Below, piece after piece: positions 44,828 to 53,629 of a stretch of 64,000 nucleotides of DNA. The position numbers and the translations under genes are program-made. The first letter of the stretch is position 1. Each line of letters starts with the position of its first letter. The DNA is from Trebonia sp963795335. Its GTDB lineage: Bacteria > Actinomycetota > Actinomycetes > Streptosporangiales > Streptosporangiaceae. The stretch is taken from positions 28,705 through 92,704 of the forward strand of contig CAWCHI010000017.1 in assembly GCA_963795335.1 (NCBI GenBank), in the 5' to 3' direction. Below the pieces are notes generated by a model. That model saw only the letters and a list, made by a program, of their open reading frames with translations, did no database searches and was not told the origin of the DNA.

Positions 44828-45484
44828 ATGGCAGGCACAGAGCAGTTCATCATCGGTGAGGACGCCAGCTGCAGCGACGGCACCCGCTGCCGGGTCACCC
44901 GGGTGATCGTCGACCCGGTCGCCCAGTCGATCACGCACCTGGTGATCGAGCCGGGGCACCGCAAGAGCCTCGGCCGGATCGTCCCGCTGAGCCTGGTCGA
45001 CGCGGCGGGCGGGACGGTCAAGCTCCGCTGCACCCGCGAGGAGCTCGAGCAGCTCGACCCGGCCGAGGAGGTCAAGTTCCTGCCCGGCAGCGGCCCCTAC
45101 GGGGACTACGCCGCGGGCCAGGTCGGCTACTGGCCCTACTACAACATGGGTCTCGGCGGCCCGATGGCCGGCGGCGGCCCGCAGACGCTGACCGAGGACA
45201 CCGTCCCGCCCGGCGAGGTCGACGTCCAGCGGGGTGACCCGGTCGAGGCCACCGACGGTGACATCGGCCGGGTCCAGGGCCTGGTCATCGACCCCGGCAG
45301 CCACCGCGTGACCCACGTGCTGCTGCAGGAGGGGCACCTGTGGGGCCGCAAGCAGGTCGCGATCCCGATGCAGGCGGTGGCGAGCACCGAGGCCGGCATC
45401 CGCCTGAACATCACCAGGCAGCAGGTCGAGGACCTGCCGCCAGTGGACGCCCGGCACCCGCTGACCGGAGCTACGGGCGCGTAA
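44828..45484 (+). CDS. PRC-barrel domain protein
   Basis: A 218-residue soluble protein with two PRC-barrel-like modules: residues about 5-85 (FIIGEDASCSDGTRCRVTRV; RIVPLSLVDAAGG) and about 125-205 (VQRGDPVEATDGDIGRVQGL; LWGRKQVAIPMQAV), joined by a Gly/Tyr/Pro-rich linker (GYWPYYNMGLGGP). PRC-barrels serve in RNA processing and in general stress proteins of actinobacteria; no specific role is shown here. ATG 44828 follows CAGGGGAGA. Position beside the partner-switch module suggests a stress gene (inference). Confidence 0.82.
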   Translation: MAGTEQFIIGEDASCSDGTRCRVTRVIVDPVAQSITHLVIEPGHRKSLGRIVPLSLVDAAGGTVKLRCTREELEQLDPAEEVKFLPGSGPYGDYAAGQVGYWPYYNMGLGGPMAGGGPQTLTEDTVPPGEVDVQRGDPVEATDGDIGRVQGLVIDPGSHRVTHVLLQEGHLWGRKQVAIPMQAVASTEAGIRLNITRQQVEDLPPVDARHPLTGATGA

Positions 45485-46047
45485 CCGGCAGGTCACTGCA
45501 TGCTGGACGCCTTCGTGCTCACCGGCACGCACTCAGCCGACCGGCGGACTGCCTGGCTCCGGCTTGCGCGCTACCTGACCGGGTACGGGCCCGGGCCGGA
45601 CCTGACCGCCGGGCGCCCCGGTCGGCCTGGCCACCGGGCCGGGCCATATTGTGCATTTTAATTGTGCGTTTTACATTTATTCTGTGTCGTCTCTGTCTTT
45701 GATGTGAGTTAATTCTCCGCGGTGCCCCCGACTTCGGTTCGACTAGACCAGGGGTCCTGGCGTGTTTTCCGCGCGCAATCTGAAGGTACTGGCTGGCCCG
45801 GATCCAGCCCCGCTGCCAGGGTAGAATGATCGAAATGACCGGAATATGGCCAAGCTCCGGGCGACAATAGAAGACCGCCTTTATCCGCGTTTACCCTTGG
45901 CCGCTTGGCCAATCGTGTCATTATTGATTTCTGGCTGCCGTCCCGCTAACGGGGACCAAAGGGACGTGCTCGCGCCGGCCGTGCCTGCGCTGTTGGCCGG
46001 ACCGAAGCGTGGCCGGGCTGTCTCGCCTGGCCTACGAGCAGGGGGAC
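45485..46047. other. 563-bp gap with an A/T-rich segment; no certain gene
   Basis: The left part (to about 45640) is GC-rich and carries a possible 53-residue ORF. From about 45645 to 45945 the base composition turns A/T-rich, with stretches such as TTTTACATTTATT and TCATTATTGATTTC. I see no RNA gene or strong hairpin. It probably contains the promoter of the dehydrogenase-ACP-acyltransferase operon and could mark an old insertion junction. Confidence 0.5.
45500..45661 (+). CDS. Possible small ORF (53 residues), unknown
   Basis: An ATG frame encoding MLDAFVLTGTHSADRRTAWL, then RLARYLTGYG and a Gly/Pro/Arg-rich tail, closed by TAA. Codon third positions are G/C-rich like true genes for the first 30 residues. 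There is a weak AGG before the start. It matches nothing I recognise and may be chance or the remains of a longer gene. Confidence 0.2.
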   Translation: MLDAFVLTGTHSADRRTAWLRLARYLTGYGPGPDLTAGRPGRPGHRAGPYCAF

Positions 46048-47196
46048 ATGTTGGATTTCTCGCTTAGCACCGAGCAGGAGGAACTGAAGGCGGCGGCGGT
46101 TGCTTTCGCCCGCCGCGAGCTGGACGGTGACCTGGCCCGCCGCGACGACGCGGGGGAGTTCTCCCCCGACGCGTGGCGGGCGTGCGCGAAGTTCGGGGTG
46201 CAGGGGATGCCGGTGCCGGCCGAGCTGGGCGGCGGCGGGGCCGACATCCTGACCACGGTGCTCGTGATGGAGGCGCTCGGGTACGGGTGCCACGACAACG
46301 GGCTGCTGTTCTCACTGAACGCGCAGATGTGGAGCCTGCAGCTGCCGCTGGTGAAGTTCGGCACGCCAGCCCAGCAGCGGGCGTACCTGCCCGGGCTGGT
46401 GGCGGGTGACCTGATCGGGGTGCACGCGATGACCGAGCCCGACTCGGGTTCGGACGCGTTCAGCATGCGGACCAGGGCCGAGCGCCGCGGTGACGAGTAC
46501 GTACTCAACGGGACCAAGCTCTACATCACCAACGCCCCGGTCGCAGACGTGGTGCTGGTGTTCGCGGTCGACCCCGGGCGGCCGAAGATGTCGGCCGTCT
46601 CGGCCTTCCTGGTCGAGGCGGGCACGCCCGGGTTCACGGTCACCCGCGGGCTGGACAAGATGGGGCTGCGGACCTCCCCGATGGGGGAGGTGGTGCTGGA
46701 CGACTGCGTGGTCCCGGCCTCGGCCCGGCTCGGGTCGGCGGGCGCCGGGATGGCGATCTTCAACTCGTCGATGACCTGGGAGCGGGCCTGCATCCTGGCC
46801 AGCGCCGTCGGGGCGATGCAGCGCCAGCTGGAGGAGTGCGTCGAGTACGCGCGGGTGCGCCACCAGTTCGGCCAGCCGATCGGCAAGTTCCAGGCGGTCG
46901 CGGACAAGGTCGCCGACATGTACCTGCGGGTTGAGACGGCCCGGCTGCTGGTCTACCACGTCGCCTGCCTGGGCCAGTCGGGCAAGTCGGTGCTGGCTGA
47001 GGCGGCGGCGGCCAAGCTGTTCACCAGCGAGGCGTGGGTGGCATCGAGCCTCGACGCCATCCAGTTGCACGGCGCCTACGGCTACATGAAGGAAAGCGGC
47101 ATCGAGCGCGACCTGCGCGACGCCGTCGCCAGCCGGATCTACTCCGGCACCTCCGAGATCCAGCGGGTCATCCTGGCCCGCATGCTCGGCTTGTAG
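46048..47196 (+). CDS. Acyl-CoA (acyl-ACP) dehydrogenase of an ACP-linked operon
   Basis: A 382-residue flavin dehydrogenase: LDFSLSTEQEELKAAAVAFA start, HAMTEPDSGSDAFSM and GTKLYITNAP substrate/FAD region, RHQFGQPIGKFQAVADKVAD, and the C-terminal LHGAYGYMKESGIERDLRDA with YSGTSEIQRVILAR. ATG 46048 follows AGGGGGA. It precedes an acyl carrier protein gene by 22 bases and an acyltransferase gene, so it may act on an ACP-bound chain rather than CoA, as do FkbI-like dehydrogenases beside ACP genes in polyketide clusters. That reading is inference from context. Confidence 0.9.
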   Translation: MLDFSLSTEQEELKAAAVAFARRELDGDLARRDDAGEFSPDAWRACAKFGVQGMPVPAELGGGGADILTTVLVMEALGYGCHDNGLLFSLNAQMWSLQLPLVKFGTPAQQRAYLPGLVAGDLIGVHAMTEPDSGSDAFSMRTRAERRGDEYVLNGTKLYITNAPVADVVLVFAVDPGRPKMSAVSAFLVEAGTPGFTVTRGLDKMGLRTSPMGEVVLDDCVVPASARLGSAGAGMAIFNSSMTWERACILASAVGAMQRQLEECVEYARVRHQFGQPIGKFQAVADKVADMYLRVETARLLVYHVACLGQSGKSVLAEAAAAKLFTSEAWVASSLDAIQLHGAYGYMKESGIERDLRDAVASRIYSGTSEIQRVILARMLGL

Positions 47197-47218
47197 GGGA
47201 CAGGGGAGGACTGAAGAA

Positions 47219-47482
47219 GTGGAAGCGGTTCTTAACGATTTCATCAGCCGGGAGCTGGTTCAGGACGCCGCCGTGCTGCCGCTGGGCAACGCGACCTCGC
47301 TGCTGGAGACCGGGATCCTGGACTCGCTCAGCCTGCTCCGGCTGGTGGTCTACATCCAGGAGCGATTTGGCATCCCGGTTGACGATGTTGACCTGGTGCC
47401 CGAGAACTTTGACAGCGTCGATGCCATCTGCGCCTATCTCCGCTCCCGGGACGGGGGCCGGCAGGCCGTCAGCCGTGGCTGA
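47219..47482 (+). CDS. Acyl carrier protein
   Basis: An 87-residue carrier protein with the phosphopantetheine Ser in ETGILDSLSLLRLVVYIQE (about residue 36-37) and a C-terminal NFDSVDAICAYL helix. It starts at GTG 47219, a short distance after AGGGGAGGA. The pocket sequence (DSLSLL) is that of discrete, special-purpose ACPs rather than the fatty-acid synthase AcpP (DSLDxV). Its 3' end overlaps the acyltransferase start by eight bases. It should carry the chain handled by its two neighbours. Confidence 0.92.
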   Translation: MEAVLNDFISRELVQDAAVLPLGNATSLLETGILDSLSLLRLVVYIQERFGIPVDDVDLVPENFDSVDAICAYLRSRDGGRQAVSRG

Positions 47483-48515
47483 CCTGCTCGGGTCCGCGGC
47501 AGCGCCGGGCCGGCCGTCGCGGGCCTGGTCGGTTGTGCTGCGCGTCGGCCTGCTGCTGATGACCGCCGAGGTCATCGCGTTCTATTTGGTGATCGCGCCG
47601 TTGCTGGCGCGGCTGCCGGACCGGCTGGCCTACCGGGCCGCCTGCTGGCGGGGCGACTGGACGTTCTTCAGCTGGCGTGCCCGGCGCCGTGAGGTGATCG
47701 GCAACCTGCTCCGGGTGCTGGGCGACGAGCTCAGCCCGGCCGCGGCCGGGCGGGTGGCCCGGGAGGCCTTCCGGATCCGCACCTGCGAGATCATCGACCT
47801 GATGCGGTTGCGGGGCGGGGCCGGGTCGCTGGCCCGGCTGGTCGACATACGCGGCCTCGAGCACCTGGAGGCGGCCGCCGTCGACGGCAAGGGGGCGATC
47901 TTGTGCAGCCCTCACTCCGGCTCCTACCTGGCCGCCTTCTCCCTCGTCCACACCCGCGGGTTCCCGGTTACCACGATCGGGCGCTGGTGGTGGCGGTACC
48001 CGCCGGGGCAGCTGACGCTCGTCGGCCGCGTCTGGGAGTACGTGTTCGCCCGGCGGGTGATGCGGTACCGGCAGCGGCCCAACATCGAGCCGTGGCCGGG
48101 CCGGATGCAGGTCGCGGTCCAGGCGGCGGCTGCCCTGCAGGCCAACGAGGTGGTCACCATCTGCAGCGACGCACCGCCGCTGGAGGCCGAGCGCGCCCGG
48201 ACGGTTGACGTGCCGTTCCTCGGGGGGCGGGCCACGTTCCTGCCCGGTGTGGTCGGCCTGGCCCGGCTGACGGGCGCGCCGGTGCTGATGGCGATCGCCT
48301 ACCGCTCGGCCGACTACGCCCACCAGGTGCTGGAGATCTCCCCCCCGGTGTCCGTGCAGGGGGACGCAGCGGGCGCGTTCGAGCGGTGTGTGGCCGCGAT
48401 GGACGCCGCCATCAAGGCCCACCCGGCCGAGTGGGACTTCTGGTTCGAGCCGGGCGACCTGGCCCGCCTCGGCCTGGTCCGCGAGCCGGGCGCACTCCAG
48501 CCCACGTCCAGCTGA
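47475..48515 (+). CDS. LpxL/HtrB-like lysophospholipid acyltransferase superfamily protein
   Basis: A 346-residue protein with one N-terminal transmembrane segment (LLLMTAEVIAFYLVIAPLLA) and an LPLAT domain of the HtrB/PatA group: GAILCSPHSGSYLAAFSLVH holds the His of the acyltransferase site (the expected HxxxxD/E has no acidic residue, reading HSGSYL), followed by EVVTICSDAPPLE, VPFLGGRATFLPGVVGLAR and EWDFWFEPGDLARLG. The domain would transfer an acyl chain to a lipid or sugar at the inner membrane. GTG 47475 lies within the end of the ACP gene, so ACP and enzyme are coupled. The acceptor is unknown. Confidence 0.85.
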   Translation: MADLLGSAAAPGRPSRAWSVVLRVGLLLMTAEVIAFYLVIAPLLARLPDRLAYRAACWRGDWTFFSWRARRREVIGNLLRVLGDELSPAAAGRVAREAFRIRTCEIIDLMRLRGGAGSLARLVDIRGLEHLEAAAVDGKGAILCSPHSGSYLAAFSLVHTRGFPVTTIGRWWWRYPPGQLTLVGRVWEYVFARRVMRYRQRPNIEPWPGRMQVAVQAAAALQANEVVTICSDAPPLEAERARTVDVPFLGGRATFLPGVVGLARLTGAPVLMAIAYRSADYAHQVLEISPPVSVQGDAAGAFERCVAAMDAAIKAHPAEWDFWFEPGDLARLGLVREPGALQPTSS

Positions 48516-48569
48516 GGTTCGTGGCCCCCAAGATGGGCTAGCGTAACGGTACCGAGCACCGGAGCAGCC

Positions 48570-49655
48570 ATGAGGGAGATCTTCGCGTCCGTCCGCGTCT
48601 TCGACGGCGACCGGGTCCTCGACGGCCTTTGCGATGTGGTGACCGAGGACGGGGTGATCACCGCGGTCGGGCCAGCCGCTGCCGCGGGGTCCCCCGCTGC
48701 GGGCGGGGCGACCGTGACCGGCGGCCGCGGCGGCTGGCTGCTGCCCGGCCTCATCGACGCCCACGTGCACCTGCGGGGGACGGGCGACGTGCGCGAGCTG
48801 GCCCGATGGGGGGTGACCACCGCCCTCGACATGGGCTCGTGGCCGGCCGCGCTGATCTCCGAGCTGCGCCAGGCCCGGCCGACGTGCGCAGCACCGGCGC
48901 GGGCGCGGTCGGGCCCGGCAGCGTGCAGGCGAAGATTCCCGGCCGCCCGGCCGACAGCGTGGTGCTGACCCCCGACGACGGGCGCCGGTTCGTCGCCACC
49001 CGGCTGGCCGAGGGCATGGACTACATCAAGGTGATCGTCGACCCGCCTGGCCGCGGGGGCCCCGGCCAGGCCACCGTCGCCGCGATCGCCGAGGCCGCAC
49101 ACGCGGCCGGCCTGGATCGTCATCGCGCACGCCTCGCACACCGGCGCCGTCGCGCTGGCCCAGGCGGCCGGGGTCGACGTGCTCACCCACGCGCCGCTGG
49201 ACGCCGGGCTCGGCCCGGCGGCGGTCGCCGACGTGGTTCGGTCGCAGCGCACCAGCGTGCCGACGCTGGTGATGATGGCGGGGGTGGCCGCCAATGCGCC
49301 CGTCCCCGGGCTCGATTACCGTCACGCCCGCGACTCGGTCACCGCTTTGCACCGGGCCGGCGTGCCGGTCGTCCTCGGCACCGACGCCAACCAGGCCAAG
49401 GGCGTCCCGGCCAACGTGCCCTACGGGATCAGCGCCCACAGCGAACTCGAGCTGCTGACCGAGGCGGGACTCACCCCGGCGGAGGCGCTGCATGCCGCCA
49501 CCGCCGCCGCGGCGGACCGCTTCGGCCTGCCCGACCGTGGCCGCATCGCCCCCGGCCTGCGGGCCGACCTGCTGCTGATCGGCGGCGACCCGGCCGCCGA
49601 CATCACCGCGACCCGGTTGATAGAGGCGGTCAGGATAGCGGGCAAGCCCGTCTAG
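48570..49655 (+). pseudogene. Amidohydrolase family protein (metal-dependent), two frameshifts
   Basis: About 361 residues if repaired. It starts MREIFASVRVFDGDRVLDGL and has the first metal motif LIDAHVHLRGTG, then MDYIKVIVDPPGR (Lys region), IVIAHASHTGAV, GVPVVLGTDANQ and RIAPGLRADLLLIGGDP, all typical of imidazolonepropionase/prolidase-like amidohydrolases. The frame breaks near 48885 and returns near 49115. ATG 48570 follows GGAGC. The substrate is not predictable. It converges on the alpha/beta hydrolase gene with a 10-base gap. Confidence 0.83.
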
Positions 49656-49665
49656 GCCGGGCCCT

Positions 49666-50595
49666 TCATACTGGCACCGCCGCATCGGCCGGTCGGCCTG
49701 CCTGCAGCACCGCTTCCAGTGCGAAGGCGAGCTGTTCGAGCTGGAACGCCTTCGCCGCCCGGTGGAAGTCGATGCAGTGCCCGGCGTTCGGCACCAGCCG
49801 GGCGTCGACCCAGGGCGCGCCCGTGAAGCACGCCTTGAACGCCGCCACCTGGGCGTCGTCGGTGACCCAGAGGTGGTCGAACTCGCCCATCCGGCTGTGC
49901 ACCGGCACCAGGACCTCGGCCGCGACCGCCGGCATCCGCTCGACCCAGCCGCCGGTGATGTCGAGCAGCTCCGCCTTCGGCACTGGCGCGTCGGCGGCGT
50001 GGCCCGCGGCCGGCATCGCCGCGGTGTGGGTCCACTCGGGCCCGTACATGACGAAGTCCTTGACCGGCCCCGGCAGCTCCACGAACTCCAGGTCGGGAAG
50101 CGCGGCCCAGGCGTCGCCGCTCTCCGCCGGCACCCGCACGAGGCAGCCCGAGACGGCGATGCCGAGCAGCGGCCAGTCTGGGTGGCGGGCGGCGATCGCG
50201 GTGGTGACCGCGCCGCCGATCGAGTGCCCGATGACGACGACGCCCGCGGTGCCCGCGCCGTAGGTCGGCCACAGCTCCCCGATGAGGTGGTCGAGCACCT
50301 CGGCGTTGCGCAAGATGATCGAGCTGCCCGCCGCCCCCGTCGTGACCGGGCTGCTGCCGCGGTAGCCGGGCCGGTCGACGGCGATTACCGGCACCCCGAC
50401 CGCCTCCGCCACGTCCAGCAGCGACTGGCCCGGGATGTCGAAGTAGGCCGACGTGTAGGTGCCGCCGGGCAGCGCCACCACCAGGGGGGCGCCCGCGGCG
50501 ACGGGGCCGTCTGGCCGGCGGCGCAGCGAGAACGTCATGCCCCGGGCGGGGCCGTCGGTGCTGACGGTGTGGGTGAGCTCAGTGGTCTCGCTCAT
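49666..50595 (-). CDS. Alpha/beta hydrolase, last gene of the aromatic operon
   Basis: A 309-residue alpha/beta-fold hydrolase. The oxyanion region is PLVVALPGGTYTSAYFD, the nucleophile elbow is VVVIGHSIGGAV, and the late His lies in VPNAGHCIDFH; an acidic residue is available in MGEFDHLWV. ATG 50595 is three bases after the stop of the FAD monooxygenase gene, with its ribosome-binding site inside that gene, so it is translated with the operon. In meta-cleavage pathways a hydrolase splits the ring-opened product; that role fits here but is inferred. Confidence 0.9.
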   Translation of the reverse strand: MSETTELTHTVSTDGPARGMTFSLRRRPDGPVAAGAPLVVALPGGTYTSAYFDIPGQSLLDVAEAVGVPVIAVDRPGYRGSSPVTTGAAGSSIILRNAEVLDHLIGELWPTYGAGTAGVVVIGHSIGGAVTTAIAARHPDWPLLGIAVSGCLVRVPAESGDAWAALPDLEFVELPGPVKDFVMYGPEWTHTAAMPAAGHAADAPVPKAELLDITGGWVERMPAVAAEVLVPVHSRMGEFDHLWVTDDAQVAAFKACFTGAPWVDARLVPNAGHCIDFHRAAKAFQLEQLAFALEAVLQAGRPADAAVPV

Positions 50596-50598
50596 ATC

Positions 50599-52272
50599 TC
50601 AGTCCTTCTCTGATCCGGTCGAAACCATGGGGTGGGCAGCCGGCGCGGCGTCGTCGAGCAGGCCGTGTCCCAGCACCGCCTCGAGGACGGCTTCCGCCTC
50701 GGCCTGCGTCAGGTGGCCGCCGAGCCAGGCGATGTGCTGGTCCGGCCGTACCAGCACGAGGTCGGCCCCGTAGCGGGCGCGCGGGTCGGCCAGGCCAGGC
50801 CCGAGATGGCGAACGGGGAGGCCGCGCTGCCGGGCGGCAGCGAGCAGCCCGGCCGCCGCCGCGTCGTCGCCGAGGACCGTGAACACGGGGCCGAGGTGGT
50901 CGTAGAGCGAGTCACCGGGGCCGAGCCAGTGGTGCGGGAGGCGGTTGCCTGCCGCGGCGACCGGGCGGAAGTCGGCCCCGTCGGTGGTCTGCTCGGCCGC
51001 CCGTGACCCGTAGCCGTAGCCGAGGACGAGGCCCAGGCAGTGGAACTCGATCCGCTTGGCCGCCTGCACCGCCGCCGCGGCCGCCGGGCGCGCCGCCGCG
51101 AACACCTCCGGCCCGCCCATCAGCGCCTCCGAGGCGAGCTCGGTCGACAGGGTGCGGGCGTTCTCGGCCGCGATGGCGATGGTCGCGGCGGCGACCGGGC
51201 GGCGTTCGGCCTCGTAGCTGTCGAGCAGGCACTCCGGCGCCCAGCCGTGCAGCACCGCGGCCAGCTTCCAGCCCAGGTTGACCGCGTCGCCCACGCCGGT
51301 GTTGAAGCCGTGCCCGCCCCAGGGCGGGTTCTGGTGGGCGGCGTCGCCCGCCAGCAGCAGGCGCCCGTTGCGGTAGGTGGTCGCCAGCAGCGACCGCGCC
51401 TGCCACGGGTCGGTGCCGAGCACCTCCACGTCGATGGCGGCGCCCGTCATCGCCCGCACGATCGCGACCGGGTCGGCGGCGTTGTCGTCGTCGGGGCGCC
51501 CGGTCGCGATCGCCCACCAGACGTCGCCCAGGTCCATCGGGCCGATCACGCCCGGGGCGGCCGGGTTCAGCACCCAGCGGTGCACCGCCCGGTCACCGAT
51601 CAGCGGGCCCAGCTCGCGCGAGCGGAAGACAACCGACAGGTTCGGCCGCCCGGCGTCGCCGCCCTGGTAGACCGCACCCGCCGCCGCCCGGACGATGCTG
51701 CGGGCACCGTCCGCGCCAACCGCGTAGCGGGCGCGCACCGCCGCTGCCTGTCCGCCGGCGTCCTCCACCAGCACGGTAACGCCGTCTGCGTCCTGCTCGA
51801 CCCTGGTCGCCCGGGACCCGAGCAGCAGCCGCACCTGCGGCCGGGTGGCCAGCACGTCCCGCAGCGCCTGCTCGACCACCGGCTGCCCGACCTGCTGGCC
51901 GGGCTCGGCCACCAGGTCGTCGCCGGCCAGAGCGAGGCCGAGGGCGCCGGTGAACCGGGTGACCTCCGCCCCCGCCGCAGTGGTGCAGAACACGACGTCG
52001 CTCGACCAGGACGCCGGGATCGGCGCCCGGGACCGGATGACCTCGGCGAAACCCCAGCGGCGGAACAGCTCCATGGTGCGGGCGGACGTGGTCTTGGCCC
52101 GCGGCCGGACGGCCGAGACCACCCTCCGCGGCTCGATCACGGTGCAGCCGATGCCGTGGTAGGCCAGTTCCATCGCCAGCGACAGGCCCACCGGGCCGCC
52201 GCCGATCACCGCGACGGGGATGGCCGGCTGGCCGGCCCCATCACGATCATCGCCGCCCCCGTTCGGCGTCAT
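50599..52272 (-). CDS. FAD-dependent aromatic monooxygenase (PheA/TfdB family)
   Basis: A 557-residue flavoprotein hydroxylase. The FAD motif is VAVIGGGPVGLSLAMELAYH, the DG motif region is ARYAVGADGARSIVR, and the GD motif is LLLAGDAAHQNPPWGGHGFN. A thioredoxin-like C-terminal domain ends the protein (residues about 420-557; LVLVRPDQHIAWLGG), as in phenol hydroxylase relatives. ATG 52272 overlaps the stop of the HIT gene (ATGA). It would hydroxylate a phenolic or related ring before cleavage. A longer frame upstream is only an overlap with the HIT gene. Confidence 0.93.
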   Translation of the reverse strand: MTPNGGGDDRDGAGQPAIPVAVIGGGPVGLSLAMELAYHGIGCTVIEPRRVVSAVRPRAKTTSARTMELFRRWGFAEVIRSRAPIPASWSSDVVFCTTAAGAEVTRFTGALGLALAGDDLVAEPGQQVGQPVVEQALRDVLATRPQVRLLLGSRATRVEQDADGVTVLVEDAGGQAAAVRARYAVGADGARSIVRAAAGAVYQGGDAGRPNLSVVFRSRELGPLIGDRAVHRWVLNPAAPGVIGPMDLGDVWWAIATGRPDDDNAADPVAIVRAMTGAAIDVEVLGTDPWQARSLLATTYRNGRLLLAGDAAHQNPPWGGHGFNTGVGDAVNLGWKLAAVLHGWAPECLLDSYEAERRPVAAATIAIAAENARTLSTELASEALMGGPEVFAAARPAAAAAVQAAKRIEFHCLGLVLGYGYGSRAAEQTTDGADFRPVAAAGNRLPHHWLGPGDSLYDHLGPVFTVLGDDAAAAGLLAAARQRGLPVRHLGPGLADPRARYGADLVLVRPDQHIAWLGGHLTQAEAEAVLEAVLGHGLLDDAAPAAHPMVSTGSEKD

Positions 52273-52778
52273 GGCTGGTGGCCTGCGCGGGCCGAGGCCG
52301 GGCGGCGGGCTTCCGCCACCGCGGCCCGGACCGCGGGGACCAGGGCGAGGGCGGCGTCGCGGTCGAGGCGGGCGCCGCGCAGGGCGAGGATGTTGCCGCT
52401 GCGGGAGGCGGGCGGGATGTCGTCGGTCCGCACGGTGACGACGGCATGGAAGTGCGGGTAGGCCTCGCCGAACGTCATCAGGTAGCGGGCCGGGGCGTCG
52501 AACGCCTGCTCCAGGGCGCCCATCAGCCCGGCGACCACCGGGCCGAAGCCGGCCAGCTCCGGCTGGCTGAGCTCGCCCCAGCCGAGCGCGTGCCGCCGCA
52601 GCCGCAGGAAGTACCAGCCCGGCACCTCGAAGCCGGGGGCGACCTCGCACGCCCAGTCCGCGTCCCGGAACACCACCGCCTCGTCCGGGGCCGCCTCCAG
52701 CTGGCAGATCAGGCAGCGGGCCGGGTCGGTGACGGCTTCGGCCGGGAAGCGGCGCCCGGCGGCCGGCCGCGCCGTCAC
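52269..52778 (-). CDS. HIT-like domain protein
   Basis: A 169-residue protein starting at GTG 52778 (TARPAAGRRFPAEAVTDPAR). It has a CLICQLE pair near residue 24 and the HIT-like strand-helix pattern (FEVPGWYFLRLRRHALGWGE) ending in PHFHAVVTVR, where the HIT motif would read HxHxH. Two His remain (PHFHAVV), so nucleotide hydrolysis is uncertain. It overlaps both neighbours (GTGA and ATGA), which places it firmly in the aromatic operon. A HIT protein is not a normal member of such pathways. Confidence 0.78.
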   Translation of the reverse strand: MTARPAAGRRFPAEAVTDPARCLICQLEAAPDEAVVFRDADWACEVAPGFEVPGWYFLRLRRHALGWGELSQPELAGFGPVVAGLMGALEQAFDAPARYLMTFGEAYPHFHAVVTVRTDDIPPASRSGNILALRGARLDRDAALALVPAVRAAVAEARRPASARAGHQP

Positions 52779-53629
52779 CGGCCGGTGACCCAGGTGGTGA
52801 GGGTGCCGATGCCGCCGATCGTGGTGTCGATCCGGCTGCCGGGGCGGAGACTCTCGGGCGGCGTCCGGCTGAAACCGACCCCGGCCGGGGTGCCGGTGAA
52901 GATCAGGTCGCCCGCCCGCAGCCGGACCCGGGCCGACAGGTACGCCACCAGCGCCGGCACGTCGAAGATGAGGTGCCGGGTGTTGGACGACTGCTTGGTC
53001 ACGCCGTCCACGTCGCACCGGATGTCGAGGTCGGCGGCGAGGCCGAGCTCGTCGGCCGACACCACCCACGGCCCGACCGGGCCGAAGCCGGGGGCCGACT
53101 TGCCCAGCCCGAACTGCGGGGTGGCGCCGCCCTCGAACTGCACCACCCGGTCACTCAGGTCCTGGCCGACGGTGTAGCCGGCGATGACCGACAGCGTGTC
53201 CTGCACCGCGACCTCGTAGCAGTCGGTGCCGATCACGACGACCAGCTCCGCCTCCCAGTCGAAGGCACCAGAACGGGGAACGGCCACCGGCTCGTTGGGC
53301 CCGGCGATCGAGGTGGGGAACTTGGGGAACACGAGCGGGTTGTCCGGCAGTGTCATCGCCGCCTCGCCCGCGTGATCGGCGTAGTTGAGGCCGATGCCGA
53401 ACGCCTGCGCCGGCACCGGAACCGGGAGGTCGAGCGCGCCGGGATCCACCGCGGGCGCGCCGCCGGGCCCTTCTCGCGCGAGCCGGTCCGCGGTGGCGCG
53501 GAGCGCCGGCCAGGCGGCGAACATGCCGGCCGGGTCGGCCGGCACGGCGCCGCCACTCGCCTGCTCGGCGTCGGCCGCGCGGTCACCGACGATCAGCGTG
53601 GTGCGGCCCTTGACCACGGCGACCTTCAC
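52775..53629 (-). CDS. Fumarylacetoacetate hydrolase family protein
   Basis: A 284-residue FAH-fold enzyme. GIGLNYADHAGEA starts the catalytic domain; the metal ligands of the family are in FDWEAELVVVIG and GYTVGQDLSDR, and the end has GDLIFTGTPAGVGFSRTPP. Members hydrolyse or decarboxylate 2-oxo acids made by ring cleavage. The start is GTG 53629, overlapping the stop of the VOC gene (GTGA), and the stop overlaps the HIT gene start, so translation is coupled in both directions. Confidence 0.93.
   Translation of the reverse strand: MKVAVVKGRTTLIVGDRAADAEQASGGAVPADPAGMFAAWPALRATADRLAREGPGGAPAVDPGALDLPVPVPAQAFGIGLNYADHAGEAAMTLPDNPLVFPKFPTSIAGPNEPVAVPRSGAFDWEAELVVVIGTDCYEVAVQDTLSVIAGYTVGQDLSDRVVQFEGGATPQFGLGKSAPGFGPVGPWVVSADELGLAADLDIRCDVDGVTKQSSNTRHLIFDVPALVAYLSARVRLRAGDLIFTGTPAGVGFSRTPPESLRPGSRIDTTIGGIGTLTTWVTGR

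Noticed and set aside
52269..53069. Longer HIT protein starting at 53069
   Set aside because: The added N-terminal 97 residues are the wrong frame of the FAH gene; the GTG at 52778 overlaps the FAH stop as expected for coupling.
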